In this document: positions 1 through 9,298 of the stretch, piece after piece
Numbering within the stretch: the stretch's first letter is position 1
Layout: every line of letters starts with the position of its first letter
Assembly (NCBI RefSeq): GCF_003606365.2
Contig: NZ_CP031933.2
Location: 620,001-684,000 of the forward strand
Length of the DNA: 64,000 nt
Direction: 5' to 3'
Source of the DNA: Companilactobacillus zhachilii
GTDB taxonomy: Bacteria; Bacillota; Bacilli; Lactobacillales; Lactobacillaceae
Notes under the pieces: model-generated
Database searches by the model: none
Seen by the model: the letters and a program-made list of their open reading frames with translations, nothing else
Told to the model about the DNA's origin: nothing
Translations under genes and position numbers: made by a program

Positions 1-1346
1 TTTTTCAACCTGTATTAGATGCTGTTACCGGACTGATGGCTCAAGCACATATTAATATTACCTTCGGGGTTTTGATACGCATGGCTGTGATGGCTGTGAC
101 TGTATTTTATATTCTGATGTTCTTGATACTTAATAGGGATAATAAACATGGGTTTCGAGTCATCGCGTATTTCGTAGTTTTAGGAATAGTTTCGGTGATT
201 AGTTTAATTGTAAATTACAAACAAAAAGAATTATTTATACCATCGCTAGAATTAACAACTTTGGCAAAAAGTGTGTACTATCCAATCATGTTGCTAGGAT
301 ACTTTTATGCCTTTGAAGAATTGGCTGAGGATCGAATCATCAACCGCTTCTTCCCAAAAGTAATTTTTTATGCTGTGAATATCATCAGTATTATCATGAT
401 TATCGCTCATTTTACTAACACAAGTTTCAGTTCATATGCTTACTATAAGCTAGGTGAAAGTGGCTGGTTCTACGCTGCTAATGAGTTGAGTGCGATTGTT
501 TCAATTGCCTTTCCAATCATGGTTTGGTACGCATTGAAAAAAATTAGCAATTGGTCAAGAATTTATTATTGGCTGACAATTATTTTAGCAATCTATGCCG
601 CCTTGTTGATTGGTACAAAAGGATCACTATTAGCAATTCTCTTTGGTACATGTATGGCAATTTTAGCTGCTGTGATCCACTTCTTCCAAGACAGTAGCAG
701 ACGTAAATTTAACGCCGGAATTGTAGTGCTATTAGGTTTGACCTTAGGTGGAGTTTTTGCAGCATATCCAGCTATGGCCGTATCAAGAACAGCCGAATTG
801 CATAGTGATATGATCAAGTACAAGAAGAAACAAGCTAAGACGAAAAAAGGTATCACTAAAGACCAAAAGAAATACGTTGAAACTAATAAAACCGTTTCAT
901 ACTTGTTGAGTGGTCGAACAGTGTACTTTGAAAATGCCGCTAATAACTTTAAGAAAGCAACCCCAGCTCAAAAAATCTTTGGTATGGGATATGCTACAAA
1001 GTTTAAGAGTGAGAAGAAAGCTAAATTGGTTGAAATGGATTATATTGATATCTTCTTCCAATTTGGATTCCTCGGCACAATCATTTACTTAGCACCATTA
1101 CTATATTGCTTGATTTATCTAATCGGAACTTTCCTTAGAAAATTCAAGGATATGTGGTCGTTTAAATGGGCAATGCTCGTTGCCAGTGTAGCGTTAGGAT
1201 TTGGAATGGCTTTAATGACAGGACACGTTATTGAAGCACCATCAGTAAGTATTTACTTCGTTTCAATCTTGAGTTATGCGATGTTGAACGCAAGAATTTT
1301 CCTTAGAACAAACCAAAATCCATATACAATTGATGTGGAAGATTAA
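1..1346 (+). CDS. Wzy / O-antigen ligase-like polysaccharide membrane protein (5' end outside window)
   Basis: The reading frame is open to the first base of the window, so the gene starts upstream and the first internal ATG at base 36 is not a convincing start (no Shine-Dalgarno site before it). The visible ~447 residues are a polytopic membrane protein with about ten hydrophobic segments and one large lysine-rich outside loop near residues 250-320 of the visible part. That loop carries the landmarks of the Wzy_C/ligase family: an SGR motif, FGMGYA, and an acidic EMDYIDIFF stretch followed by GFLG. Such proteins polymerise or transfer undecaprenyl-linked glycans at the outer face of the membrane. 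Downstream tagA and a GT4 glycosyltransferase support a cell-surface polymer role. Polymerase versus ligase cannot be told apart here. Followed by a strong terminator. Confidence 0.75.
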   Translation, partial: FQPVLDAVTGLMAQAHINITFGVLIRMAVMAVTVFYILMFLILNRDNKHGFRVIAYFVVLGIVSVISLIVNYKQKELFIPSLELTTLAKSVYYPIMLLGYFYAFEELAEDRIINRFFPKVIFYAVNIISIIMIIAHFTNTSFSSYAYYKLGESGWFYAANELSAIVSIAFPIMVWYALKKISNWSRIYYWLTIILAIYAALLIGTKGSLLAILFGTCMAILAAVIHFFQDSSRRKFNAGIVVLLGLTLGGVFAAYPAMAVSRTAELHSDMIKYKKKQAKTKKGITKDQKKYVETNKTVSYLLSGRTVYFENAANNFKKATPAQKIFGMGYATKFKSEKKAKLVEMDYIDIFFQFGFLGTIIYLAPLLYCLIYLIGTFLRKFKDMWSFKWAMLVASVALGFGMALMTGHVIEAPSVSIYFVSILSYAMLNARIFLRTNQNPYTIDVED

Positions 1347-1355
1347 AAGTGTACT

Positions 1356-1393
1356 AAAAAAACTAGTAATCCGTTGGGATTGCTAGTTTTTTT
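1356..1393 (+). terminator. Rho-independent terminator
   Basis: Stem ACTAGTAATCC / GGATTgCTAGT with a GTTG loop, followed by seven T. The A-run on the other side makes it usable from both strands. It ends the polysaccharide gene. Confidence 0.85.
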
Positions 1394-1442
1394 GTCGTTA
1401 TAACGAAAGAGTGTTCAAAATTTATTCAAAACAACGAATAAA

Positions 1443-1619
1443 CTAGCCGGAAGGAGCAATGAAATCAGGACGCTGTGAAGGTGGCGTTAGCACTTTAGTG
1501 CTTACACCACGGGACGAGTTTTGAAATTCGCGTACTTTGCGAAGTTCAAAATCGAGCTTGGAGACCTTGGCTCCAAGCGGTCCCCACAGCGACCTAATTT
1601 TCTGGCTCCTGTAGGCGGC
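1443..1619 (-). repeat. Cloverleaf intergenic element, type I, inverted (copy 1)
   Basis: Read on the minus strand it begins GCCGCCTAC and ends CCGGCTAG. Hairpin 1 arms are CTTGGAG/CTCCAAG and hairpin 3 is GCAC-tttta-GTGC in this copy. The outer stem is imperfect. It ends only 5 bp from the tagA stop codon, so it lies at the 3' end of that gene. With the terminator it fills the whole 278-bp gap. Confidence 0.9.
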
Positions 1620-1624
1620 AAAGC

Positions 1625-2353
1625 TTATGAATGATTCTTTTTTTCTTTTTTAATTAAACGCATATATTTAGGAATCGCAAGCATTCGACCAAAACGTGTA
1701 GGTTCTTTAATTAGGCGATAGAACCATTCCAAGTTAAGTTTTTGAAAAATCTTAGGGGCACGTTGTTTAGTTCCCGAGAAGACATCAAAACTACCACCAA
1801 CACCGATCCAAATGGCATCAGCTTTATTACGATACTTGTTGATAAAAATTTCTTGCTTAGGGGAGCCTAGAGCAACGAAGATGATGTTAGGTTTCTTTTC
1901 GGCAATTTCGTTGACGATGTCTGTTTCATCTTTGAAATATCCATCGTGATAGCCAACAAGATCGATTTGAGGATAGTCTTTTTTAATTTTATCGGCACTA
2001 GCTTGAATTACTTCAGGCTTAGAACCAAGTAGATAAACTTTTAATAGTTTGCGGTTAGCTGTTTCGACTAAATATTGTAAAGTATCGAATCCAGTGATAC
2101 GTTCAGGTAGCGGAGTACCTAGACTCTTGGCTCCTTTGATGATCCCAATTCCATCAGGAATTACGTAGTCAGCATTATTGACAATTTCTGAAAAATTGGT
2201 ATCTTTTCTTGCTGAAAGAACAATTTCGGGATTAGGTGTTACGATAAATCTGTTTGCATTTACATCCAGATCGTCGTCTAAGTATTTATGAAATTGTTTT
2301 GTTGTGAGATTATCAAACTCTGTACCTAAAATATTTACTCTATTTTTGTGCAT
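1625..2353 (-). CDS. tagA: WecG/TagA/CpsF family N-acetylmannosaminyltransferase (GT26)
   Basis: Transfers ManNAc from UDP-ManNAc to undecaprenyl-PP-GlcNAc, completing the linkage unit for wall teichoic acid or a related surface polymer, on the inner membrane face. Family motifs are seen in order: TPNPEIV, DYVIPDGIGI, ERITGFD, VYLLGSKPEV, FVALGSPKQE and GVGGSFDVFSG, then a basic C-terminus typical of this membrane-associated enzyme. The 242-residue length is normal. The start is the ATG at 2353 because AAAGGAG sits 7 nt before it; a longer frame from 2383 would run over the TATAAT promoter box. Divergent from the neighbouring GT4 gene. Its donor sugar could come from the UDP-GlcNAc 2-epimerase gene at 62583. 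Confidence 0.9.
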   Translation of the reverse strand: MHKNRVNILGTEFDNLTTKQFHKYLDDDLDVNANRFIVTPNPEIVLSARKDTNFSEIVNNADYVIPDGIGIIKGAKSLGTPLPERITGFDTLQYLVETANRKLLKVYLLGSKPEVIQASADKIKKDYPQIDLVGYHDGYFKDETDIVNEIAEKKPNIIFVALGSPKQEIFINKYRNKADAIWIGVGGSFDVFSGTKQRAPKIFQKLNLEWFYRLIKEPTRFGRMLAIPKYMRLIKKEKKNHS

Positions 2354-2374
2354 GGCGTTCTCCTTTAATGTATT

Positions 2375-2380
2375 ATTATA
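2375..2380 (-). promoter_or_regulatory. -10 box of tagA promoter
   Basis: TATAAT on the minus strand, 22 bp before the chosen tagA start. The -35 is poor. Its place inside the longest open frame argues for the shorter protein. Confidence 0.5.
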
Positions 2381-2411
2381 CACGAGAAAGATTAATTTGA
2401 GAGGTGTCTAA

Positions 2412-3488
2412 ATGAGGGTTTTACATATTAATGCCGGTAATGAAGACGGTGGAGCACGTACATATATTGTTAACCTGATGAAGGGTCAAAAACTGATTGG
2501 CGAGAAGAGTACGTTATTAACTTTTCAAGAAGGTCCAGTTTCCAAAATGGCGCGTGAAAATGGCTTAAGTGTTTCTGTAATGGAACAAAAGCAACGCTTT
2601 GACTTATCGATCCTAAAACCATTAACAAAATATATTAATAATAATAATTTCGATATTGTACATACACATGGACCTCGTGCTAACTATATCGTGTCTTTGA
2701 TCAGAAAGAAAATCAATGCTAAATGGGTCATAACAGTCCATTCTGACCCCCGTATCGACTTTTCGGGCCTCAAAGGTAAAGTTATGCTCAAATTAAATCT
2801 ACACGCTCTAAAGAGAGCTGATTCACTTTTCTACATGAACCCAGATTTGGAAGAATATTTTGAATCATTGAATATCAGATCAAGTAAAACATTTGAAGTT
2901 TTCAATGCGATTGATTTTTCTGGCATCAATCCTAGATTTACTCGTCAACCTGCATTCAACTTGCTGGAAGTGGCACGATTAGTTGAGGTCAAGAATCATC
3001 GACTATTACTAGAAGCTTTGAGTAAAGTTAAATTTAATTATCGCTTAACGTTGGTTGGCGATGGTCCGTTGATGGATGATTTGCGTGATTTAGCTAAAGA
3101 ACTAGGTATTAAAGATAAAGTTGATTTCGTTGGTTTTCGCGAGAATACCGGTGATTACTACCAAGAATGTGACGTATCCGTTTTGACATCTAAGTCAGAA
3201 AGTTTACCAACCGTTTATCTTGAATCAGCTGCTTATGGTAAACCAGTTATTGCAACAAACGTCGGGGCTACCGATAAAATTATCAATGATGATACTGGTT
3301 GGCTAGTCGATTCAGGTGATGAACAAGGGTTGATCAAAGCTCTGACTGATGCCCACTCAATGTGGCGTGATGGCAACCTTGATCAGAAAGGTTTGGCACT
3401 TTATCAAGAGGTCAGAGATAACTATTCGATCGAACAATTAGCAAGAAAAGTAAATGACGGTTATACGAAGACAATAAATGCGGAATAA
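2412..3488 (+). CDS. Glycosyltransferase family 4
   Basis: A 358-residue GT-B fold transferase with no membrane segments. The N-terminal half opens with a GT4-like GNEDGGARTYI glycine loop and HTHGPRA. The C-terminal half has ARLVEVKNHRLLLEAL, LVGDGPLMDDL and the donor-binding E-x7-E element in ESLPTVYLESAAYGKPVIA. Such enzymes use nucleotide sugars to extend a lipid-linked glycan on the cytoplasmic side; donor and acceptor cannot be read from sequence. It starts at ATG 2412 with GAGGTG upstream and is transcribed away from tagA. An element copy begins 35 bp after the stop. A role in capsule, wall polysaccharide or glycolipid synthesis is inferred from tagA and the Wzy-like gene next door. 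Confidence 0.85.
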   Translation: MRVLHINAGNEDGGARTYIVNLMKGQKLIGEKSTLLTFQEGPVSKMARENGLSVSVMEQKQRFDLSILKPLTKYINNNNFDIVHTHGPRANYIVSLIRKKINAKWVITVHSDPRIDFSGLKGKVMLKLNLHALKRADSLFYMNPDLEEYFESLNIRSSKTFEVFNAIDFSGINPRFTRQPAFNLLEVARLVEVKNHRLLLEALSKVKFNYRLTLVGDGPLMDDLRDLAKELGIKDKVDFVGFRENTGDYYQECDVSVLTSKSESLPTVYLESAAYGKPVIATNVGATDKIINDDTGWLVDSGDEQGLIKALTDAHSMWRDGNLDQKGLALYQEVRDNYSIEQLARKVNDGYTKTINAE

Positions 3489-3523
3489 TGTAAAATACGT
3501 AATGTTAACTATTGATTGAAAGT

Positions 3524-3703
3524 TGCCGTCTCCAGAGCCGAAAAATAGTCACTGGCTGTGCGGACCGCATCGAGCCAAGGTCTCGCTGCTCGATTTGAAG
3601 CCACGCAAAAAGCGCGTGTCTCCAAACACGCCCGGTGGTGTAAGTGCTAAAGCACCAACGCCACTTTCACGGCCAGCAACTATTTTTCGGCTCCTCCGAC
3701 TAG
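3524..3703 (+). repeat. Cloverleaf intergenic element, type II, forward (copy 2)
   Basis: Type II because the middle reads CGGACCG and CACGCCCGGTGGTGTAAG. The outer stem GAGCCGAAAAATAGT / ACTATTTTTCGGCTC is perfect over 15 bp although its sequence differs from every other copy. Hairpin 3 is GTGC-taaa-GCAC. It forms a facing pair with copy 3, 79 bp away. Confidence 0.88.
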
Positions 3704-3782
3704 TTTGTTTTACTTAATTTGTGGAGATTATTATTCTAAATAGTGAAAATTAAATTTGTATCAAATTATATAACTAATATAT

Positions 3783-3963
3783 TAGCCTCCGAGTGCGAGA
3801 AATTTAGACAGCAGTGAAGGTGGCGGTAGGGCTTTAGCCCTTACACCACGGGACGAGTTTTGAAATTCGTGGTTTGTGCGAAGTTCAAAATCGAGATTGG
3901 AGACCGTTCTTTGGCTCCAATCGGTCCCCACAGCAGTCTAAATTTCTCGCATTCGGAGGTGGC
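3783..3963 (-). repeat. Cloverleaf intergenic element, type I, inverted (copy 3)
   Basis: Outer stem GCGAGAAATTTAGAC / GTCTAAATTTCTCGC is perfect. Hairpin 1 arms are ATTGGAG/CTCCAAT with an enlarged loop. It lies 46 bp before pncB; the 521-bp gap between the GT4 gene and pncB is almost entirely this pair of elements plus 79 bp of AT-rich spacer. Confidence 0.9.
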
Positions 3964-4009
3964 ATTTTTCAATTTTTAGCTGTTAATATAAATTTATAAG
4001 GGAGTTATC

Positions 4010-5482
4010 ATGACTCAATTTCAAGATGAAGATTTGACTTTGCATACGGATTATTATGAATTAAATATGATGTATACATACTGGAAGAAAGGTATGCACA
4101 ACCGCCGTGCAGTTTTTGAAGTTTACTTCAGAAGCTTGCCATTTGATAATGGTTTTGCCGTCTTTGCAGGGCTGGAACATGTCGTTGATTATCTCAAGAA
4201 TTTAAGTTTTTCAGATTCAGATATCGATTACTTACGTGAATATGGGGAATTCGATGAAGAATTTTTACGTTGGTTAAAAGATATGCAATTTAGCTGTACT
4301 GTTCGTTCAGCCTTGGAGGGTGATTTAGTTTTCAATGAAGAACCAATCCTTCAAGTTGAAGGACCTTTGGCACAGTGCCAATTGATTGAAACAGCTATCT
4401 TAAACATGGTGAATTTCCAAACCTTGATTGCTACTAAGGCAGCTCGGATTAAGACTGTCTGTGGGGATGATCCGGTTATGGAATTTGGTTCACGCCGTGC
4501 ACAAGAAGTTGACGCTGCTATTTGGGGTACACGTGCCGCTTATATTGCCGGTTTCGATGCTACAAGTAACGTGTTAGCTGGTAAGTTATTTGGTATTCCT
4601 ATTTCAGGAACACATGCGCATGCTTTGGTACAAACATATCGTAATGAATATGATGCTTTTAAGGCCTACGCAACAACACATAAGAACTGTGTCTTTTTAG
4701 TTGATACATACGATACGTTAAAGAGTGGTGTGCCTAGTGCCATCAAAGTTGCCCGTGAAATGGGTGATAAGATCAACTTCTTAGGTGTTCGTATTGACTC
4801 TGGTGATATGGCGTATATTTCTAAACGTGTCAGAAAGCAACTTGATGAAGCTGGTTTTCCAAATGCCAAAATTTATGCTTCAAATGATTTGGATGAAAAA
4901 ACCGTTCTTAACTTGAAGATGCAAGATGCTAAAATCGATGTCTGGGGTATTGGTACAAAAGTTATCACAGCCTTTGATCAACCAGCTCTAGGTGCAGTTT
5001 ACAAGCTTGTAAGTATTGAAGATGCCAAGGGTAATATGATGGATACTTTGAAGCTTTCAAGTAACGCCGCTAAGATTTCTACACCGGGTAAAAAACAAGT
5101 TTGGCGTATTACTAATAATGAAAAAAATGATAAGTCTGAAGGAGACTATGTAACCTTCTGGAATGAAGATCCAAGAGAGCATAGTTCACTTTATATGTTC
5201 CACCCACAATATACTTATATCAATAAGACCGTGGAAGACTTCCAAGCTAAGCCAATGTTACATGATATTTTTACTAACGGTAAATTAGTTTATGACTTGC
5301 CAAATGTTAAAGATATCCGTAAATATTGTGCTGAAAATCTTGATTCACTTTGGGACGAATACAAACGTATTTTAAACCCCCAAGTTTATCCAGTTGACTT
5401 ATCTTCAAAGCTTTACAGTCATAAGATGAAGTATATTGAGAAAATTAGAAATGATGTAAACAATATTAGATTAGGTGACTAA
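4010..5482 (+). CDS. pncB: Nicotinate phosphoribosyltransferase
   Basis: Joins nicotinate and PRPP, with ATP hydrolysis, to give nicotinate mononucleotide, the entry step of NAD salvage in the cytoplasm. The 490-residue length equals that of the Bacillus-type enzyme. Seen: an N-terminal [15 protein letters not shown] region, [20 protein letters not shown], and [11 protein letters not shown] containing the histidine that is phosphorylated during catalysis in this family, then the [17 protein letters not shown] and [11 protein letters not shown] strands of the phosphoribosyl site. AAGGGAG precedes the ATG. The last codons overlap the nadE ribosome-binding region, so the two are co-transcribed. 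An element copy stands on each side of the pair. Confidence 0.96.
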   Translation: MTQFQDEDLTLHTDYYELNMMYTYWKKGMHNRRAVFEVYFRSLPFDNGFAVFAGLEHVVDYLKNLSFSDSDIDYLREYGEFDEEFLRWLKDMQFSCTVRSALEGDLVFNEEPILQVEGPLAQCQLIETAILNMVNFQTLIATKAARIKTVCGDDPVMEFGSRRAQEVDAAIWGTRAAYIAGFDATSNVLAGKLFGIPISGTHAHALVQTYRNEYDAFKAYATTHKNCVFLVDTYDTLKSGVPSAIKVAREMGDKINFLGVRIDSGDMAYISKRVRKQLDEAGFPNAKIYASNDLDEKTVLNLKMQDAKIDVWGIGTKVITAFDQPALGAVYKLVSIEDAKGNMMDTLKLSSNAAKISTPGKKQVWRITNNEKNDKSEGDYVTFWNEDPREHSSLYMFHPQYTYINKTVEDFQAKPMLHDIFTNGKLVYDLPNVKDIRKYCAENLDSLWDEYKRILNPQVYPVDLSSKLYSHKMKYIEKIRNDVNNIRLGD

Positions 5483-5483
5483 A

Positions 5484-6305
5484 ATGAGACCATTGCAAAA
5501 AGAAATTATTGAATTTGAACACACAAAGCCAGAAATTGATCCGGAAGAAGAGATTAGACGTTCCGTCAATTTCCTCAAAACATACTTGAAACAACATAGC
5601 TTTTTGAAGACACTAGTGTTAGGTATTTCTGGTGGTCAAGATTCGACTTTGGCGGGAAAGTTGTCTGAAATGGCAATGACTGAATTACGTGAAGAAACAG
5701 GCGATGACGCCTATCAATTTATCGCCGTGCGTTTGCCTTATGGTGAACAATCTGATGAATCTGATTGTATGCAAGCCATTGACTGGATGAAAGCTGACAA
5801 AGTCATTCGTGTCAATATCAAAGAAAGTGTTGATGCAATGGTAAAAGCAGTTGAAGCAAACGGACTAACTATTTCTGATTTTAACAAGGGAAATATCAAA
5901 GCTAGAACAAGAATGATAGCTCAATATGCAATTGCCGGCGATAACAAAGGTGTCGTTGTAGGAACTGATCATGCAGCCGAAAACATCACCGGTTTCTATA
6001 CAAAATACGGTGATGGGGCAGCCGATGTAACGCCGTTATTCCGTTTGGATAAACGCCAAGGAAAGGCAATGTTAGCCAAGTTGGACGCTCCAAAGAATCT
6101 TTATGAAAAGACTCCAACAGCCGACTTAGAAGAAGACCGTCCTAGCTTGCCAGATGAAAAAGCTCTAGGTGTTTCTTATAAAGATATTGATGATTATCTT
6201 GAAGGCAAAGATATTGCCCCAGAAAATGCTGAAATTATTGAAAATTGGTATAAGAAGACTGCACATAAGCGTCGTTTGCCATACTCAGTATTCGACATTA
6301 AGTAG
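5484..6305 (+). CDS. nadE: Ammonia-dependent NAD synthetase
   Basis: Converts nicotinate adenine dinucleotide to NAD using ammonia and ATP. The P-loop SGGQDST near residue 48 is the PP-loop ATP-binding signature; VGTDHAAEN and the [12 protein letters not shown] region follow. No glutaminase domain is present, so free ammonia is the donor. The 273-residue product matches the family. A GTG at 5475 could extend it by three residues, but TAGGTG at 5472 is best spaced for the ATG at 5484. The start overlaps pncB translation, giving a two-gene salvage operon. The intermediate enzyme NadD is not in the window. Confidence 0.95.
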   Translation: MRPLQKEIIEFEHTKPEIDPEEEIRRSVNFLKTYLKQHSFLKTLVLGISGGQDSTLAGKLSEMAMTELREETGDDAYQFIAVRLPYGEQSDESDCMQAIDWMKADKVIRVNIKESVDAMVKAVEANGLTISDFNKGNIKARTRMIAQYAIAGDNKGVVVGTDHAAENITGFYTKYGDGAADVTPLFRLDKRQGKAMLAKLDAPKNLYEKTPTADLEEDRPSLPDEKALGVSYKDIDDYLEGKDIAPENAEIIENWYKKTAHKRRLPYSVFDIK

Positions 6306-6364
6306 TTGAATTATTTTTATAAATTTTGGTGATTGATGTTAATTGATTGAAAATAACAAATATA

Positions 6365-6542
6365 TTAGCCGGAGAGAACGAACGATTCAGACAGCAGTGC
6401 AGGTGGCGTTAGGGCTTTAGCCCTTTACACCACGGGACGAGTTTTGAAATTCGCGTTTTTTGCGAAGTTCAAAATCGAGACCTGAGACCTTGGCTCAGGT
6501 CGGTCCCCACAGCAGTCTAAATCGTTCGTTCTCGGAGGCGGC
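6365..6542 (-). repeat. Cloverleaf intergenic element, type I, inverted (copy 4)
   Basis: Outer stem is built on GAACGAACGATT / AATCGTTCGTTC, unlike any other copy yet fully paired. Hairpin 1 arms are ACCTGAG/CTCAGGT; hairpin 3 is AGGGC-ttta-GCCCT. It follows nadE by 59 bp; the 343-bp gap holds this element, a terminator and the start region of the next operon. Confidence 0.9.
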
Positions 6543-6559
6543 CAAAAGAAACTCAATTT

Positions 6560-6592
6560 TGGACATTCAAATTATTCGAATGTCTTTTTTTT
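6560..6592 (+). terminator. Rho-independent terminator after nadE
   Basis: GACATTC - aaattatt - cGAATGTC followed by nine T. It lies downstream of the element copy, so transcripts of pncB-nadE that read on would include the element at their 3' end. Confidence 0.8.
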
Positions 6593-6648
6593 TACAAAAT
6601 GTCGTATGTTAGAATGAATGTGTAATCTTCTAAAAGAGGTGTATAACA

Positions 6649-7842
6649 GTGAAAAGTGATTTAATCTCCCTAATGAAACCATCTGTTGTTGCGATAAAAC
6701 AACAAGAGATCTTTAAGTTCAATGCGCGGGCCAAGAAAATACCAGGAGCTGTTAATATGACGGTTGGTGAACCTAACTTTCATACTCCTGAACACATCAA
6801 ACAGGCTGCAATTAGAGCCATTGAAGATGACCACACGCATTACACCGTTCCTGAAGGTGATCATGAGCTTTTAGGTGCTGTTGCCAATTATCTCCACGAT
6901 AAATACGGTCTGAATTATGATCCTGAGACACAGATCGTAGCAACAACAGGTGTAACTGAAGGTGTTTTCTCAGCCTTCAATGCAATTTTGCAAGCTGGTG
7001 ATGAAGTTTTAATTCCATCACCTTCATTTACCATTTATGGCCCTGATGCGGACTTTAATGGTGCAGCACCAGTTTACTTGGATACATCAAAAACAGGCTT
7101 CAAAGTGACGCCTGAGGCTTTAGCAGAAGTTTTTAGAACAAATCCACGTATTAAAATCTTCTTGCTCAATTATCCAAGTAATCCTACGGGGGTTAGTTAC
7201 ACTGAGGATGAATTACAAGCTTTAGCAGATGTTTTAAAACAACATGATGTTTTTGTAATTAGTGACGAGATTTATAGTGAGTTAACTTATAGTTTTAAAC
7301 ATGTTTCATTTGGTAACATTTTGCCAGAACAGACAATTCTTTTAAATGGGTTGTCTAAGTCGCATGCCATGACTGGTTGGCGTTTTGGAGTTGTCTGTGG
7401 ACCAGCAGAGGTCATTTCACAGATCAATAAGATCCATGAATTAGCAACAACTTCCATCACTTCAATTACTCAATATGCGGCACTTGAAGCGTATACGAAT
7501 GGCTACAATGATCCAGCGGTAATGAAAGAGCAATATCAAGTTAGACGAGACGCCTTGTATGAAGGCTTAAAGGAGTTGGGCTTTAAATGTCCAACTCCAG
7601 ACGGAGCTTTCTACTTATTTGCAAAAATTCCTGAAGATTACGAGCAAGACGACGTTAAATTTGCTAATGAATTATTGGATGAAGAACATTTGGCAATTCT
7701 ACCAGGTAGTTTCTTTGGTATCGGTGGAGAAGGACATTTGCGTTTTAGTTATGCTGCAAGCATGGAAAGCATCAACGCATGTATTGAAAAACTCCACAGT
7801 TTCTTAGGAAGCCGTAAAAAACTAGCAAATATAGAGGGATAA
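6649..7842 (+). CDS. PLP-dependent class I/II aminotransferase (PatA/AraT-like)
   Basis: A fold-type I aminotransferase of 397 residues, the usual length. Seen: VGEPNFHTPEHI, NYPSNPTGV, the VISDEIYSELTY strand that holds the PLP ring, and GLSKSHAMTGWRFG in which Lys237 should form the Schiff base; the C-terminal arginine region LRFSYA follows. The GTG start at 6649 has AAAGAGGTG upstream. It is the first gene of an operon in which the next gene begins 2 bp after its stop. Substrate (aromatic amino acids, or acetyl-diaminopimelate as in Bacillus PatA) cannot be decided from sequence; association with glycosyltransferases is probably only operon sharing. Confidence 0.85.
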   Translation: MKSDLISLMKPSVVAIKQQEIFKFNARAKKIPGAVNMTVGEPNFHTPEHIKQAAIRAIEDDHTHYTVPEGDHELLGAVANYLHDKYGLNYDPETQIVATTGVTEGVFSAFNAILQAGDEVLIPSPSFTIYGPDADFNGAAPVYLDTSKTGFKVTPEALAEVFRTNPRIKIFLLNYPSNPTGVSYTEDELQALADVLKQHDVFVISDEIYSELTYSFKHVSFGNILPEQTILLNGLSKSHAMTGWRFGVVCGPAEVISQINKIHELATTSITSITQYAALEAYTNGYNDPAVMKEQYQVRRDALYEGLKELGFKCPTPDGAFYLFAKIPEDYEQDDVKFANELLDEEHLAILPGSFFGIGGEGHLRFSYAASMESINACIEKLHSFLGSRKKLANIEG

Positions 7843-7843
7843 A

Positions 7844-9298
7844 ATGCTAAGTAAATTTCAAGGCATTATTAGTAAAATTGTTTTAACATGCCTCGCTATC
7901 TTTACGACCGTTGTGTTAGTACAGATGGGACATTTCTTTACAATCAATTATTTAAAAGTTGAACCAGTATTAGCAGTACTGGTTTTTCTTTGTGCAATTA
8001 TTTTTGTCGGTGCCGGTGGGTACTGCTTATATCGTATTCGAGATAATGATGCCAACTTGAATCGATTGATTTTGATTAGTTTATTATTAATATTTGCCGT
8101 CGTCGCGTTGGTGTGGTTAAAGTTAGTGCCCCAAACACAAGTAAGTGATTTTAAAGCGTTTTGGAGAATGGCACCGAAAGCACTGGATGGCAAAGCCATT
8201 TATCAGTATGACAATGATTATTTTGCTAAATGGGCTTATCAGACGGGATTTTTAGTCTACGTTATGACGGTGGTGAAGATATTTGGACATAATATTATTG
8301 CTATCCAATTGTTGAACGTTTTGTATCAAGTTTTGATTTTATTAATGTCATATATTTTGGCAATGCAATTATTTAATAAAGTTAAGATTGCTCGTTTAAG
8401 TGTCTTCATTTTAATGATTGATTTGGATTGGTTTGCACTCAATAGCCAAGCTGATAATCAGTATTTGGGGATGTTACTATTCCTAGTAACGTTTTACTTG
8501 ATCATGAAAGACAAATATTGGACTTGCTCACTAGCTGGTGTCACGTTGGCGCTTGGAAGTATTATTCGACCAATTGGTCCGGTCGTTATAGCGGGAATAG
8601 TTGTCTATGCTTTACTTTATATGGCAATTCAAAATAACCAATTTCATTGGAAAAACTTAGGTAAAATATTAGTGACCTTAATTATTTATCAAGTGCTATT
8701 TTCGACCGCTGGCATGGCGATTAAAAGCTCAGGATTAAATAGTTACGGCTTGACTAATCGTGATTCAGAATGGAAATTCGTCGTTGGTCTGGATGCTAAT
8801 TCTAATGGTTCTTATGACCAAGGCATGGTTAATCGTTTTAATTTAAAAGACAGTCGTGCCAAGATGAGCCATCAAGAACATCAGATTATTCGTGAAAATA
8901 TTCAAAATCTGAATGCTAATCATGGTTGGCTGAAATTACTCTGGAATAAGAACGAAACCCTTTGGGCCGGTCGTGCTATTACCATTGACTTTACAGGCTT
9001 TGAAACGCGACATTCGTTACGAGTAAGCAATTTTGTGAAGTTACTAGGGTATTTGGGAACGGTCGTTTTGATTATCTTGTCATGGATTGGTTCTTTACGA
9101 CTTTTTAAGGACAACCCAAATATAAAAACATTCTTGTTAGTACTACCACTTATGGCCTATGCTGTCGTACAATTGTTAATTGAAGTGCAAGGCAGATATC
9201 GACTTGAATTTTTACCTATTATCGCTATTATTGGCGGTTTAGGCCTGTTTACAATTTGCGAATGGATAAGATCAAAGTGGGGGAAAATGAATGTCTGA
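7844..9298 (+). CDS. GT-C type membrane glycosyltransferase
   Basis: A 484-residue membrane protein with about eleven hydrophobic segments. After the second segment, in the first long outside loop, comes SDFKAFWRMAPKALDGKAIY with Asp102, the position of the acidic catalytic residue in GT-C enzymes that use polyprenyl-phosphate sugars. A hydrophilic domain of ~110 residues (about 300-410) faces the outside before the last membrane helices. It overlaps by 8 bp the GtrB-like gene that follows, which would supply the undecaprenyl-phosphate sugar. I infer a decorating enzyme that adds a sugar to a surface polymer such as teichoic acid. Specific acceptor unknown. Confidence 0.75.
   Translation: MLSKFQGIISKIVLTCLAIFTTVVLVQMGHFFTINYLKVEPVLAVLVFLCAIIFVGAGGYCLYRIRDNDANLNRLILISLLLIFAVVALVWLKLVPQTQVSDFKAFWRMAPKALDGKAIYQYDNDYFAKWAYQTGFLVYVMTVVKIFGHNIIAIQLLNVLYQVLILLMSYILAMQLFNKVKIARLSVFILMIDLDWFALNSQADNQYLGMLLFLVTFYLIMKDKYWTCSLAGVTLALGSIIRPIGPVVIAGIVVYALLYMAIQNNQFHWKNLGKILVTLIIYQVLFSTAGMAIKSSGLNSYGLTNRDSEWKFVVGLDANSNGSYDQGMVNRFNLKDSRAKMSHQEHQIIRENIQNLNANHGWLKLLWNKNETLWAGRAITIDFTGFETRHSLRVSNFVKLLGYLGTVVLIILSWIGSLRLFKDNPNIKTFLLVLPLMAYAVVQLLIEVQGRYRLEFLPIIAIIGGLGLFTICEWIRSKWGKMNV

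Noticed and set aside
3523..3717. Open frames inside the element copies (also near 11939, 16577, 40139, 51913, 53198, 60306 and 62221), with recurring peptides such as GPHRAKVS and SSRGV
   Set aside because: They lie wholly within the palindromic elements, exist in both strands, lack ribosome sites and end at different points per copy. They are by-products of the GC-richer repeat. A conserved peptide is conceivable but arm changes do not preserve its sequence.
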